A DNA stretch of 12,607 nt from Bacillota bacterium (GCA_023436225.1 JAEZKA010000017.1:1-12607), one strand, 5' to 3'. Counted from the stretch's first letter, positions 6,179 to 12,607 are shown. Translations and numbers: made by a program. The notes: generated by a model from the letters alone, not told the origin.

Positions 6179-7189
6179 ATGGCGACGATTCAAGATTTAT
6201 CCGAACGCTGTGGAGTATCAGTCTCAACGGTAAGTAAGGCTTTGAACGGATACTCGGATATCAGTGAAAAGACACGTGATATCATAATAAAGGCGGCAAA
6301 CGAGCTGGGATATTTCCCAAACACCAATGCCAGGGCCTTGAAACTCAAAAATACCTATAATATTGGTGTCTTGTTTAATACTCTTTCTAATCTTGGATTA
6401 AAGAATGACTATTTTGCTTATATTCTGGAGGCTTTTAAAGATGAAGCAGCCAGTAACGGTTATGACATTACCTTTATTGAACATAACATCGGAAGAAGGA
6501 AGATGACTTATCTGGAGCATTGCCAGTACCGGCGTTTTGATGGAGTATGTATCGTTTGCGCTGATTATGAGAATGAGGAAGTAATTAACCTGGTGAACAG
6601 CGATATTCCTGTCGTAACAATTGACTATTCCTTTCAGAAGGCCTTTTCCATCATATCGGATAATTATGGTGGAATGAAACAATTAACTAATTTTATCATT
6701 CGACAGGGTCATAGAGATATTGCTTTCATCTATGGTGTGAACTCACTGGTTACCAGAAACCGAATGGAGGGCTTTGCCGACGCGTTGAAGGAAAATGGTA
6801 TCAAGGTGGTAAAGGAATATCTGCGTGAGAGTCTATATCGGAATACTCTTATGACAGAGGAGCAGGCCCTAAAGCTTCTCAAGTTACCAAACCGTCCAAC
6901 CTGTATTATAGCTCCTGATGATACATCAGCTATGGGAATTGTAAGTGCAGTTCGGAAATCAGGTCTGCAGGTAGTTAAGGATATTTCCATAGCAGGCTAT
7001 GACGGGGTTGACCTGCGTCATCATGTCGGAGTAAAATTAACTACAGTAAGACAGGAGAGAGAAAGAATTGGCAGTGAAGCTGCAAAGAGGCTGGTTCAGA
7101 TGATTGAAGATTATGTGGAGTTACCTCACAGTACACTATATATGAAGCAATCCCTGATTATAGGCAATTCAATTAAGAAGATTAATTAG
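6179..7189 (+). CDS. LacI-family transcriptional regulator
   Basis: The 336-residue protein has the classic LacI layout. The N-terminal helix-turn-helix starts at residue 2 (ATIQDLSERCGVSVSTVSKALNG), and the hinge region has PNTNARALK near residues 50-58. A periplasmic-binding-protein-like ligand domain follows, with IAPDDTSAMGIVSAVRKSG and DISIAGYDGVDL typical of the C-terminal half. Such proteins usually bind a sugar or related ligand and repress nearby genes. The ligand cannot be told from sequence. The ATG 6179 start follows GGGAAGGA at 4-5 nt. No transport or sugar-catabolism gene is near. The only likely co-transcribed gene is the FliD-like one 33 nt downstream, with no terminator between, so that gene is a plausible target. 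Confidence 0.93.
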   Translation: MATIQDLSERCGVSVSTVSKALNGYSDISEKTRDIIIKAANELGYFPNTNARALKLKNTYNIGVLFNTLSNLGLKNDYFAYILEAFKDEAASNGYDITFIEHNIGRRKMTYLEHCQYRRFDGVCIVCADYENEEVINLVNSDIPVVTIDYSFQKAFSIISDNYGGMKQLTNFIIRQGHRDIAFIYGVNSLVTRNRMEGFADALKENGIKVVKEYLRESLYRNTLMTEEQALKLLKLPNRPTCIIAPDDTSAMGIVSAVRKSGLQVVKDISIAGYDGVDLRHHVGVKLTTVRQERERIGSEAAKRLVQMIEDYVELPHSTLYMKQSLIIGNSIKKIN

Positions 7190-7222
7190 AAAGTAAATAA
7201 TAATATGAGAGGAGGAACTTGT

Positions 7223-8500
7223 TTGAAAGCAGTATATAATTATATGCTGGAGAGCTACCCAATAAAAAGGGAAGTAATGTATCCGGTACATAAAAGAAGC
7301 GAATTAAAACGTATTTATAATAATATTGTCGATCTAAGTAGACGTTCCCCTCTTTATAAGATTAATCTGTCTAAGGATAATCAGGATTACACCTTTGGAA
7401 TAAAAGAAACAGCAATCGAGTTGAAGTCGAAGCTCTCGAGAATGGATGATCCGGTTGCCTCCGGATTTGAATCAAAATCAATTATGGTAAGTGATGAGCA
7501 TGTTCTATCGGCCAAGCTATTAAAGGAGGATACAGAGGGGCTGCCTGAAAACATCACATTTCAGGTTACTTCCCTTGCCAGTGTACAGATTAATACCGGT
7601 AAGGAATTATTGTTGGTCTCCAAGGGATTACCCTCTGGTGAATATGAATTTAATGTTAAGGTTATGGATCAGAATTATAAGCTGAATTATGTTCATGAAA
7701 ACAGAGTTGAGAATTCAGAAGCCTTAAGGAAGATGTCGGAATTTATTAATATGGCAATAACCGGTGTCAATGCAACGGTAGAAAGAGGAAATTCCCCGGA
7801 TTACGGTAAAATTGTTATTATCTCGGAACAAGCTGGCAGGAGTGGAGAGCCTGCATTTGAATTTTCAGATTCGGATCATTACGGGATTGGTGTCGTTGAA
7901 TATTTTGGTCTGAATCGAGTAGAAAAGCCCTCCGGTACAGCGGAATTTATGATTAATGATATCTCCAGAAGGACCTCAACGAATACCTTCAATTTAGAGG
8001 GAAAGCTTCGAATTACATTAAACGGAACCAGCGAAGAGCCGGTTACCCTGCAGATTGTACCGGATAGTGAGAAAATCTTATCCTCTCTGGAAGATGTATT
8101 AAATACCTATAATCGATTGGTTCGGATCGCACAGAATAGAACACAGGACTATACGGACCATTTCCGCGCTTCCAAATTAATCAGTGAGATGAAGGGATTG
8201 GAGAAGGTCTATTCAGATGAGATAGAAGCCTGTGGTATTATATCCGATGAGAATGGGTATCTATCCATAAAGGATTCCCTCGCCGTTCAGGCTGCCATTG
8301 ATGGAGGTATGGAGAGTTTGTTTAAAAGAGAAAATGGCTTTATCTCAAGGCTCAAGGATAAAGCAGAGCAAGTAGCAATAAATCCGATGGAGTATTTGGA
8401 AAAAACAATCGTCACATACCCGAACCGTGACACAAAAACCTTTCATAACCCATATGTAACCTCAATGTATAGCGGTTTATTTTTTAGCTCTTATTGCTAA
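7223..8500 (+). CDS. Orphan FliD-like (flagellar hook-associated protein 2-like) protein
   Basis: The 425-residue protein has no signal peptide and no membrane helix. Several stretches resemble the filament cap protein FliD. ELKSKLSRM with FESKSIMVSDEHVLSAKL (conserved SD at residues 90-91) is followed by TFQVTSLASVQ, as in FliD_N. SEALRKMSEFINMAITGVNA recalls the 'IN...GV.A' region. MINDISRRTSTNTF (from residue 243), VTLQIVPD and DVLNTYNRLV (Tyr296-Asn297) recall FliD_C. The end differs: the usual C-terminal coiled coil is missing, and an aromatic tail, NPYVTSMYSGLFFSSYC, takes its place. Start TTG 7223 is preferred because GAGGAGGA (7209-7216) lies 6 nt before it. An ATG at 7205 lies upstream of that site. 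No flagellar genes are near, so true capping function is doubtful. Confidence 0.65.
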   Translation: MKAVYNYMLESYPIKREVMYPVHKRSELKRIYNNIVDLSRRSPLYKINLSKDNQDYTFGIKETAIELKSKLSRMDDPVASGFESKSIMVSDEHVLSAKLLKEDTEGLPENITFQVTSLASVQINTGKELLLVSKGLPSGEYEFNVKVMDQNYKLNYVHENRVENSEALRKMSEFINMAITGVNATVERGNSPDYGKIVIISEQAGRSGEPAFEFSDSDHYGIGVVEYFGLNRVEKPSGTAEFMINDISRRTSTNTFNLEGKLRITLNGTSEEPVTLQIVPDSEKILSSLEDVLNTYNRLVRIAQNRTQDYTDHFRASKLISEMKGLEKVYSDEIEACGIISDENGYLSIKDSLAVQAAIDGGMESLFKRENGFISRLKDKAEQVAINPMEYLEKTIVTYPNRDTKTFHNPYVTSMYSGLFFSSYC

Positions 8501-8518
8501 TATAAGAGCTGTTTTTTT
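8486..8518 (+). terminator. Intrinsic terminator spanning two convergent stop codons
   Basis: AGCTCTTAT (8486-8494) pairs perfectly with ATAAGAGCT (8502-8510) around a 7-nt loop. T-rich sequence follows at 8512-8518. It terminates plus-strand transcription from the FliD-like gene. Read on the minus strand the downstream side is A-rich, so it should not stop araC transcription. Both stop codons lie in or at the edge of the loop. Confidence 0.85.
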
Positions 8519-9747
8519 ATGTATTCACTTGGTGTAATACCGATTCGCTTCTTGAAAATTCGACTAAAATAATTTGGATCCTTATATCCTACCATGAAGC
8601 ATACTTCCTTTACTGTCAGATCGGAGTTGGTCAACAGCTCTTTTGCTTTCTTTACACGGAGCATGGAAAGCCAGTCAATAAAGTTAAAGCCGGTGTTCTT
8701 TTTGATTAGCTTACTAAAGTATTGAGGACTGATATTTACCTGCGCGGCAATATCCTCCAGAGAGATATCCTCCGAATAATGACCCTCCAGATACTCCTGC
8801 GTCACCTTTACAATATGATTGGAATAATCGATATTAGTTTGTGGTTTTGCATAGCTGATCATGAAGATGAAATGCTTATATGCAATTTCTATCAGCTCAT
8901 CTCCAGCTGCCTCCATCAATTCCCTGGTAATATCGATATAATTAGTGGATGTAAAATCATTCTGGCTATCCAGATGCATGGCATGGCTAGCCAAAACCAG
9001 AATCTCCAGGATCTTATTTCTCCTGGCTTCATCACTGTAAAAACGTATTTGATCCATAACAAGGCTGAAATAATCAAAAGCCTCTGATTTTCTAAGCCGC
9101 ATAGCTTCAATCAGATGCTTTTCTGCTAGAAGGTAATCAAAACGAGAAGTAGTTTCAGTATGCTTAATATCCTGATAGCAAATAAAAGACTCAGAGCTGC
9201 AATAATATAGTGCAGAAAAAGCATCGATAAAGGAGGAATATATAGCGTTAATGGGGTGAGGACTACCGATGCCGATTGTCACGTTCATCTGAAATTGATT
9301 CTTTATGCCAGAAATAATATCATTGCAAAGAGAATAACTTTTCTCCCTGTGTTCATGGATCGTAAGAGGGGAATCCTCTGTGATAAGAAGAACTACCCTG
9401 TTTGCGATTAAGGGACCGATGCAAATATGGTTATCGATAAACAGGCTGTTAAGAAAGTGATAAATTGCCAATACTTCAGCAGCATCTTCACCCATACTTG
9501 ATTGGGGAAGTTCTAAGTTAAGAATAAGTACATAACCATGTTCCTTGATGCTTAATATTTTACGAAGAGCATTCAGCTCCAAGGGGTGACAGTCTCTGGA
9601 GAATAGGGAAAACAATAAGCTGCTTTCGATGAGATATTTATAATCATTATGCGTAATATTCTGGTTTGAAGCTAGAATATCCAAATGCAGGCTGTCCCAA
9701 AAATCCCTTGGATTAGTGGAGCCTATTTGGTCGCTAGGATTATTCAT
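8497..9747 (-). CDS. AraC-family transcriptional regulator
   Basis: The 416-residue protein ends with a standard AraC double helix-turn-helix domain (about residues 320-416). It contains SLEDIAAQVNISPQYFSKLIKK and the second-helix signature VCFMVGYKDPNYFSRIFKKRIGITPSEY. The middle region (VTIGIG followed by a 'SSFIDAFSALYY' helix) resembles the degenerate GGDEF-like domain found in YesN-type response regulators. There is no receiver domain and no membrane segment, so it is probably a cytoplasmic one-component regulator. Start ATG 9745-9747 is set by an excellent GAAGGAGGTG site (9753-9762, minus strand) 5 nt upstream. A TTG at 9771 would lie beyond that site. It is divergent from the subtilisin-like protease, its likeliest target, and overlaps the FliD-like gene tail to tail by 4 nt. 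Confidence 0.92.
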   Translation of the reverse strand: MNNPSDQIGSTNPRDFWDSLHLDILASNQNITHNDYKYLIESSLLFSLFSRDCHPLELNALRKILSIKEHGYVLILNLELPQSSMGEDAAEVLAIYHFLNSLFIDNHICIGPLIANRVVLLITEDSPLTIHEHREKSYSLCNDIISGIKNQFQMNVTIGIGSPHPINAIYSSFIDAFSALYYCSSESFICYQDIKHTETTSRFDYLLAEKHLIEAMRLRKSEAFDYFSLVMDQIRFYSDEARRNKILEILVLASHAMHLDSQNDFTSTNYIDITRELMEAAGDELIEIAYKHFIFMISYAKPQTNIDYSNHIVKVTQEYLEGHYSEDISLEDIAAQVNISPQYFSKLIKKNTGFNFIDWLSMLRVKKAKELLTNSDLTVKEVCFMVGYKDPNYFSRIFKKRIGITPSEYIKKQLLY

Positions 9748-9764
9748 TATTACACCTCCTTCGG

Positions 9765-9800
9765 ATGCCAATTCGCAATGGCATGCCAGTTCGCAATGGT
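9765..9800. repeat. 18-bp tandem direct repeat upstream of araC-family gene
   Basis: Two adjoining 18-bp units, 9765-9782 and 9783-9800, differ at 2 positions (ATGCCAATTCGCAATGGC and ATGCCAGTTCGCAATGGT). They lie right before the ribosome binding site of the AraC-family gene and just downstream of a predicted -10 for it. AraC-type proteins often bind direct repeats with a half-site spacing near two helical turns, so this could be an autoregulatory operator. Each unit also has GCCA/TGGC ends. Confidence 0.6.
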
Positions 9801-9807
9801 ATTCTTC

Positions 9808-9816
9808 AGTATAGCA
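9808..9816 (-). promoter_or_regulatory. Candidate extended -10 promoter for the AraC-family gene
   Basis: Read on the minus strand this is TGCTATACT, an extended -10 (TATACT at 9813-9808 preceded by TGC). No good -35 is seen at 16-18 bp. Transcription would start near 9801, at the edge of the tandem repeat, giving a leader of about 55 nt. An alternative minus-strand -10 lies in the dyad at 9888-9911. Confidence 0.4.
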
Positions 9817-9887
9817 TATATTCGTAAAAATTGCATCAGTAAATATAGGTAAATGTCGAAAGGGGTCGATTACAATAAAAAAATAAT

Positions 9888-9911
9888 AATTATAACAATT
9901 TTGTTATAATT
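9888..9911. promoter_or_regulatory. 24-bp dyad with mirror-image extended -10 elements
   Basis: AATTATAACAA (9888-9898) and TTGTTATAATT (9901-9911) are perfect 11-bp inverted arms around a 2-bp centre. Each arm contains TGTTATAAT, an extended -10, one on each strand: TATAAT at 9905-9910 on plus and at 9894-9889 on minus. The plus-strand copy probably serves the protease gene 76 bp downstream. No good -35 accompanies either. The dyad could also be the operator of a dimeric repressor. Confidence 0.55.
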
Positions 9912-9986
9912 CTGCCACATAAATGCCAATAGTAGGGATTACGCTAACAATAGCAACAGGATACCTTTGGCAGTGGAGATAATATT

Positions 9987-12215
9987 ATGAAGAACAAGAA
10001 ATTCAACTTTTTAAAATTACATATAATACTCACGGCACTCGTTGCAATGGCTGCAATTTCCTTGTTGACAGTAGGTTTTAGTAACCGCATTGAGCAACAG
10101 GCTTATCAAGAAGCAGGCGGTGAAATTGTTGTAATATTCAGGGAGAAAATGTCTGAAGAGCAACTTCATCATCTTGTGCAGCAATATGACCGTGAGATAG
10201 AAATTGCAAGTCACATTGATGACTATGCTCTTCTTACCGTAAAGGACAGTTCATATTTTAATAATATATTACATAAACTGAAGAACGACAAAGCGGTTAA
10301 GGAAGCACAGGAGAATATTACCATATCAACCATGGGCTTTAGCAATGATACTTATGCCGATGCACAATGGGCAATCGATAATCAGGGACACTATATCAAT
10401 ATGACACAGACGGGAAGATGGAATGAACTATCCATTCCGGATATGGACATGGATGTTATTGAAGCCTGGAAAAAGCTATCGGATGATGTAATGCCCAAGA
10501 ATGAAGTAATTGTAGCTGTGATTGATACCGGTGTGGATTATACTCATCCTGATTTGGTGGATCATATGTGGATCAATAAAGGAGAGATTCCCGGAGATAA
10601 TATCGACAATGACGGAAACGGATATGTTGATGACTACTATGGGTGGGATTTCTATAATGGTGACAGCACGGTTTGTCATTATAGCTATTCTGATCGATTA
10701 AAACTAAATCTATCCTCACCGGAAGATAATGATGATCATGGAACTCATGTTGCTGGAATTATCGGAGCAACATTAGACAACGGCATCGGTGTAGCCGGAG
10801 TTGCTTCCAAGGTTGATGTTAAGATTATGTCCCTTAAGATTAATGGTGGTCCTAAAGGAACCGGCACACTTGCCAATGCGGTAGAGGCTATAAAGTATGC
10901 AACCAGCATGGGGGCCGATATCTGTAACTTAAGCTGGGGAACTTCCTCCTATACAGCAGCTCTGAAGCAGGTTATGAAGGAATCAGATATGCTGTTCATC
11001 GCTGCAGCGGGTAATACGGGAGATGACAACAATTTTCAGCCGATTTATCCGGCAAGCTTAAAATTAGATAATATGATGTCAGTTACTTTCATTAATTCTT
11101 ATGGTGAACTGACCGAGCTATCAAATTATGGACTTGATTCAGTGGACATTGCAGCACCCGGAGAAAATATTATGAGTACGATTGTCGGAAGCTATGGATC
11201 CATGAGCGGCTCTTCTATGGCAGCACCTCAGGTCTCAGCCATAGCAGCTCTGATATATGCAAGCAATGATCATGTCTATCCTTCCGATGTGAAGGAACTT
11301 ATCTTAACAAATAGAAAGGAATTACCTGATCTACAGGAATACTTAAGGTTTCCTGGTATTCCAAGTGCCTACCAGTCACTAATGGCAGCCAGCTCACTGA
11401 CAAAGGATTACTATTCTCCAACCATGAGCTTTAGTACCATATATAAGAGTGGAGATATGGTAATACCAGTTCAGGTGACAGATATTGGTCCATCCGATAT
11501 TCGTGTGGTACGATGGAGCTTGGGTGAGAAATCAATCAAAGATTTTGCAAGAGGCGTAAAGGGTACTGCTTTGGAAGATAATCAGATAACAGTATCAAAG
11601 GCAGGAAAATATACCTTCTATGCATCGGATTATGCAGGTAACGAGATAGTTCAGGTATATGAGGTGCTTGATGACAAGAAGGGACCGAGTCTCAATACGA
11701 GTTATACTGTAGCCGACGACTATCAGTCCAGAACCGTTACAGTCCGATACTCTGATACACAGAGCGGTGTAAAAAGAATCGAATATATGGCTGGTGCAAA
11801 AAAAGCCGAGGATTTTCTTCCAGCGGATGCTGGTATCGTATTAGATCATAAGGATGGTAAAGTAAAATTCGACGTTAAGAAGGATGGTACTTATACAGTC
11901 TTTGGTATCGACAACCGTGGTAATATGTCGATTAAAATAGTCAAAATTCGAACGGTGAAATCACTTATGCTTCAGCTTTCTCAATTGGATAGGACGATGA
12001 ATATAAATGATACCTATACGCTGCGAGCGTATATCACACCAAGTACATCGACTGACCGAACCACATTCTCAAGCTCGGATGAAACGGTAGCAACTGTTTC
12101 ATCCACAGGAAAGATAACAGCCCTATCAGAGGGAACAGTGACAATATACGTTAAGACCTCCAGTGGTCTTAAGTCTAGCTGTAAGATAACCGTAAAACAA
12201 AATACATCAGGCTAG
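9987..12215 (+). CDS. Secreted subtilisin-like serine protease (S8) with Ig-like and Big_2 domains
   Basis: The 742-residue protein starts with a Lys-rich n-region and a hydrophobic stretch (about 12-31), a signal peptide or uncleaved anchor; no clear AxA site is seen. An inhibitor-I9-like propeptide (about 40-115) precedes the S8 domain. The catalytic triad is intact: Asp180 (AVIDTGVDYTHPDL), His251 (DDHGTHVAG) and Ser410 (GSSMAAP), with oxyanion Asn343 (AAAGNTGD). An Asp/Asn-rich probable calcium loop, GDNIDNDGNGYVDD, starts near 203. After about residue 470 come two Ig-like modules and a Big_2 domain (about 658-740) that ends the protein. There is no LPXTG, SLH or membrane anchor at the end. 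Start ATG 9987 has GGAG at 8 nt. The protease is probably extracellular or wall-associated and may be controlled by the divergent AraC regulator. Confidence 0.93.
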   Translation: MKNKKFNFLKLHIILTALVAMAAISLLTVGFSNRIEQQAYQEAGGEIVVIFREKMSEEQLHHLVQQYDREIEIASHIDDYALLTVKDSSYFNNILHKLKNDKAVKEAQENITISTMGFSNDTYADAQWAIDNQGHYINMTQTGRWNELSIPDMDMDVIEAWKKLSDDVMPKNEVIVAVIDTGVDYTHPDLVDHMWINKGEIPGDNIDNDGNGYVDDYYGWDFYNGDSTVCHYSYSDRLKLNLSSPEDNDDHGTHVAGIIGATLDNGIGVAGVASKVDVKIMSLKINGGPKGTGTLANAVEAIKYATSMGADICNLSWGTSSYTAALKQVMKESDMLFIAAAGNTGDDNNFQPIYPASLKLDNMMSVTFINSYGELTELSNYGLDSVDIAAPGENIMSTIVGSYGSMSGSSMAAPQVSAIAALIYASNDHVYPSDVKELILTNRKELPDLQEYLRFPGIPSAYQSLMAASSLTKDYYSPTMSFSTIYKSGDMVIPVQVTDIGPSDIRVVRWSLGEKSIKDFARGVKGTALEDNQITVSKAGKYTFYASDYAGNEIVQVYEVLDDKKGPSLNTSYTVADDYQSRTVTVRYSDTQSGVKRIEYMAGAKKAEDFLPADAGIVLDHKDGKVKFDVKKDGTYTVFGIDNRGNMSIKIVKIRTVKSLMLQLSQLDRTMNINDTYTLRAYITPSTSTDRTTFSSSDETVATVSSTGKITALSEGTVTIYVKTSSGLKSSCKITVKQNTSG

Positions 12216-12224
12216 GGAGAAGAT

Positions 12225-12301
12225 GGGGGTGTCACAAATCAGGTTTTGAACTGCGAACATAGTAATTACCTCGCAGGACATAATTGATTTGTGACAGCCC
12301 C
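12225..12301. mobile_element. MITE-like 77-bp inverted-repeat element
   Basis: The ends GGGGGTGTCACAAATCA (12225-12241) and its complement TGATTTGTGACAGCCCC (12285-12301) are 17-bp terminal inverted repeats with one mismatch. Inside, CTGCGA (12251-12256) pairs with TCGCAG (12271-12276). The RNA would fold into a long hairpin, but no T-run follows, so it is a poor intrinsic terminator. The size, G-rich termini and lack of coding potential suggest a non-autonomous transposon relic or a dispersed repeat. No sure target-site duplication is seen. It lies 9 nt after the protease stop. The rest of the 312-nt gap before rpmG holds two promoters and a leader hairpin. Confidence 0.45.
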
Positions 12302-12354
12302 TCCGATTTAGGGGATATTGATCGAGTTCATTTGCTTAAAAATATAAAAAAATA

Positions 12355-12383
12355 TTGCAGAATTCGGATTACTGTTATATAAT
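12355..12383 (+). promoter_or_regulatory. Upstream promoter of rpmG (P1)
   Basis: TTGCAG (12355-12360), a 17-bp spacer, then a perfect TATAAT (12378-12383). The -35 matches only 3 of 6. First of two tandem sigma-A-type promoters before the ribosomal protein gene. Confidence 0.45.
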
Positions 12384-12405
12384 ACTGAGTGATTAGAAAA
12401 AAATA

Positions 12406-12434
12406 TTGACGTACTCATTTGAGTATGATATAGT
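12406..12434 (+). promoter_or_regulatory. Main promoter of rpmG (P2), extended -10
   Basis: TTGACG (12406-12411), a 17-bp spacer, TATAGT (12429-12434) preceded by TGA, an extended -10. The 5-bp dyad TACTC/GAGTA (12412-12425) fills most of the spacer. The transcript would start near 12441 with a leader of about 87 nt. Confidence 0.7.
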
Positions 12435-12452
12435 AAGAAAGCAAAGTAAGAG

Positions 12453-12479
12453 GGCTTTTTTTTTATGCCTAAAAAAGCC
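12453..12479 (+). promoter_or_regulatory. Hairpin in the rpmG leader
   Basis: GGCTTTTTT (12453-12461) pairs perfectly with AAAAAAGCC (12471-12479) around a 9-nt loop. The loop contains an ATG (12465) in frame with rpmG. It lies near the 5' end of the predicted P2 transcript. No T-run follows, so it is not a terminator; it may influence mRNA stability or translation. Confidence 0.45.
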
Positions 12480-12527
12480 GAAAGCATATTAGCGAATGCG
12501 CTACAAGAGAAATCGGAGGTGGATATT

Positions 12528-12607
12528 GTGCGCGTAAAGATTACATTGGCTTGTACAGATTGCAAACAACGCAATTACAACACGACCAAAGAAAAGAAGT
12601 TACATCC
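12528..12607 (+). CDS. rpmG: 50S ribosomal protein L33, 5' part
   Basis: L33 is a small protein of the large ribosomal subunit near the E site. The 26 whole codons visible give MRVKITLACTDCKQRNYNTT and KEKKLH, the conserved start of bacterial L33. Cys9 and Cys12 form the first CxxC of the zinc-binding form; the second pair would lie beyond the window. Start GTG 12528 has GGAGGTG (12515-12521) at 6 nt, a strong site. The frame stays open upstream to ATG 12465, but that start lacks a good site. In Clostridia this gene usually precedes secE and nusG, so the window probably ends at the head of that operon. Confidence 0.94.
   Translation, partial: MRVKITLACTDCKQRNYNTTKEKKLH

Noticed and set aside
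8722..9087. 121-residue plus-strand ORF opposite the AraC-family gene
   Set aside because: It is the shadow of a well-supported coding frame and has no recognisable domain.
9765..9800. CRISPR-like repeat
   Set aside because: Only two adjoining 18-bp units and no spacer between them.
12225..12304. Simple intrinsic terminator of the protease gene
   Set aside because: The stem is long but no T-run follows; the terminal repeats fit a mobile-element relic better, although it may still affect the transcript end.
12308..12574. 88-residue minus-strand ORF at the window end
   Set aside because: It covers the rpmG promoters and start in antisense and resembles no protein family.

Overview
The window looks like a chromosomal segment of a spore-forming, strictly anaerobic member of the Clostridia, most likely a Lachnospiraceae species close to Lachnoclostridium phytofermentans. 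This rests on a SpoIIID tail, an Rnf operon in the clostridial order C-D-G-E-A-B, strong AGGAGG-type ribosome binding sites, AT-rich intergenic DNA, and TTG and GTG starts. The species is inferred from gene content and protein character; no database search was made.

Layout. Positions 1-203 hold the 3' end of spoIIID, followed by a clear intrinsic terminator (296-337). The 463-bp gap before rnfC holds a second terminator (431-463) that overlaps a 12-codon ORF, then a strong extended -10 promoter (485-514). Three Rex-like dyads (465-482, 523-542, 543-560) surround this promoter and a leader hairpin (579-625) follows. Positions 667-5849 are the complete six-gene rnfCDGEAB operon for the ion-pumping ferredoxin:NAD+ oxidoreductase; its genes overlap or are spaced by at most 32 nt. 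A terminator follows at 5931-5983.

Positions 6179-8500 hold a LacI-family regulator and, 33 nt downstream, a gene for an orphan protein resembling the flagellar cap protein FliD, with no other flagellar gene in sight. This pair converges on an AraC-family regulator on the minus strand (8497-9747). The two stop codons overlap inside the loop of a terminator. The AraC gene is divergent from a secreted subtilisin-like serine protease (9987-12215) that has a propeptide, an S8 catalytic domain and C-terminal Ig-like/Big_2 modules. Their shared 239-bp intergenic region contains an 18-bp tandem repeat, an almost perfect 24-bp dyad carrying a TATAAT on each strand, and several TGCCA motifs.

Downstream of the protease is a 77-bp element with 17-bp terminal inverted repeats, which looks like a MITE or IS end relic. 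Two tandem promoters and a leader hairpin then lead into the 5' end of rpmG (ribosomal protein L33) at the window edge.

How the parts work together: Rnf couples oxidation of reduced ferredoxin to NAD+ reduction and ion export. The Rex-like sites suggest that transcription is tuned by the NADH/NAD+ ratio. The LacI-FliD-like pair and the AraC-protease pair look like two separately regulated accessory modules of unknown trigger. I saw no overt prophage, CRISPR array or defence system. The most unusual items are the FliD-like orphan, the Cys-rich tail of RnfE and the symmetric divergent promoter.
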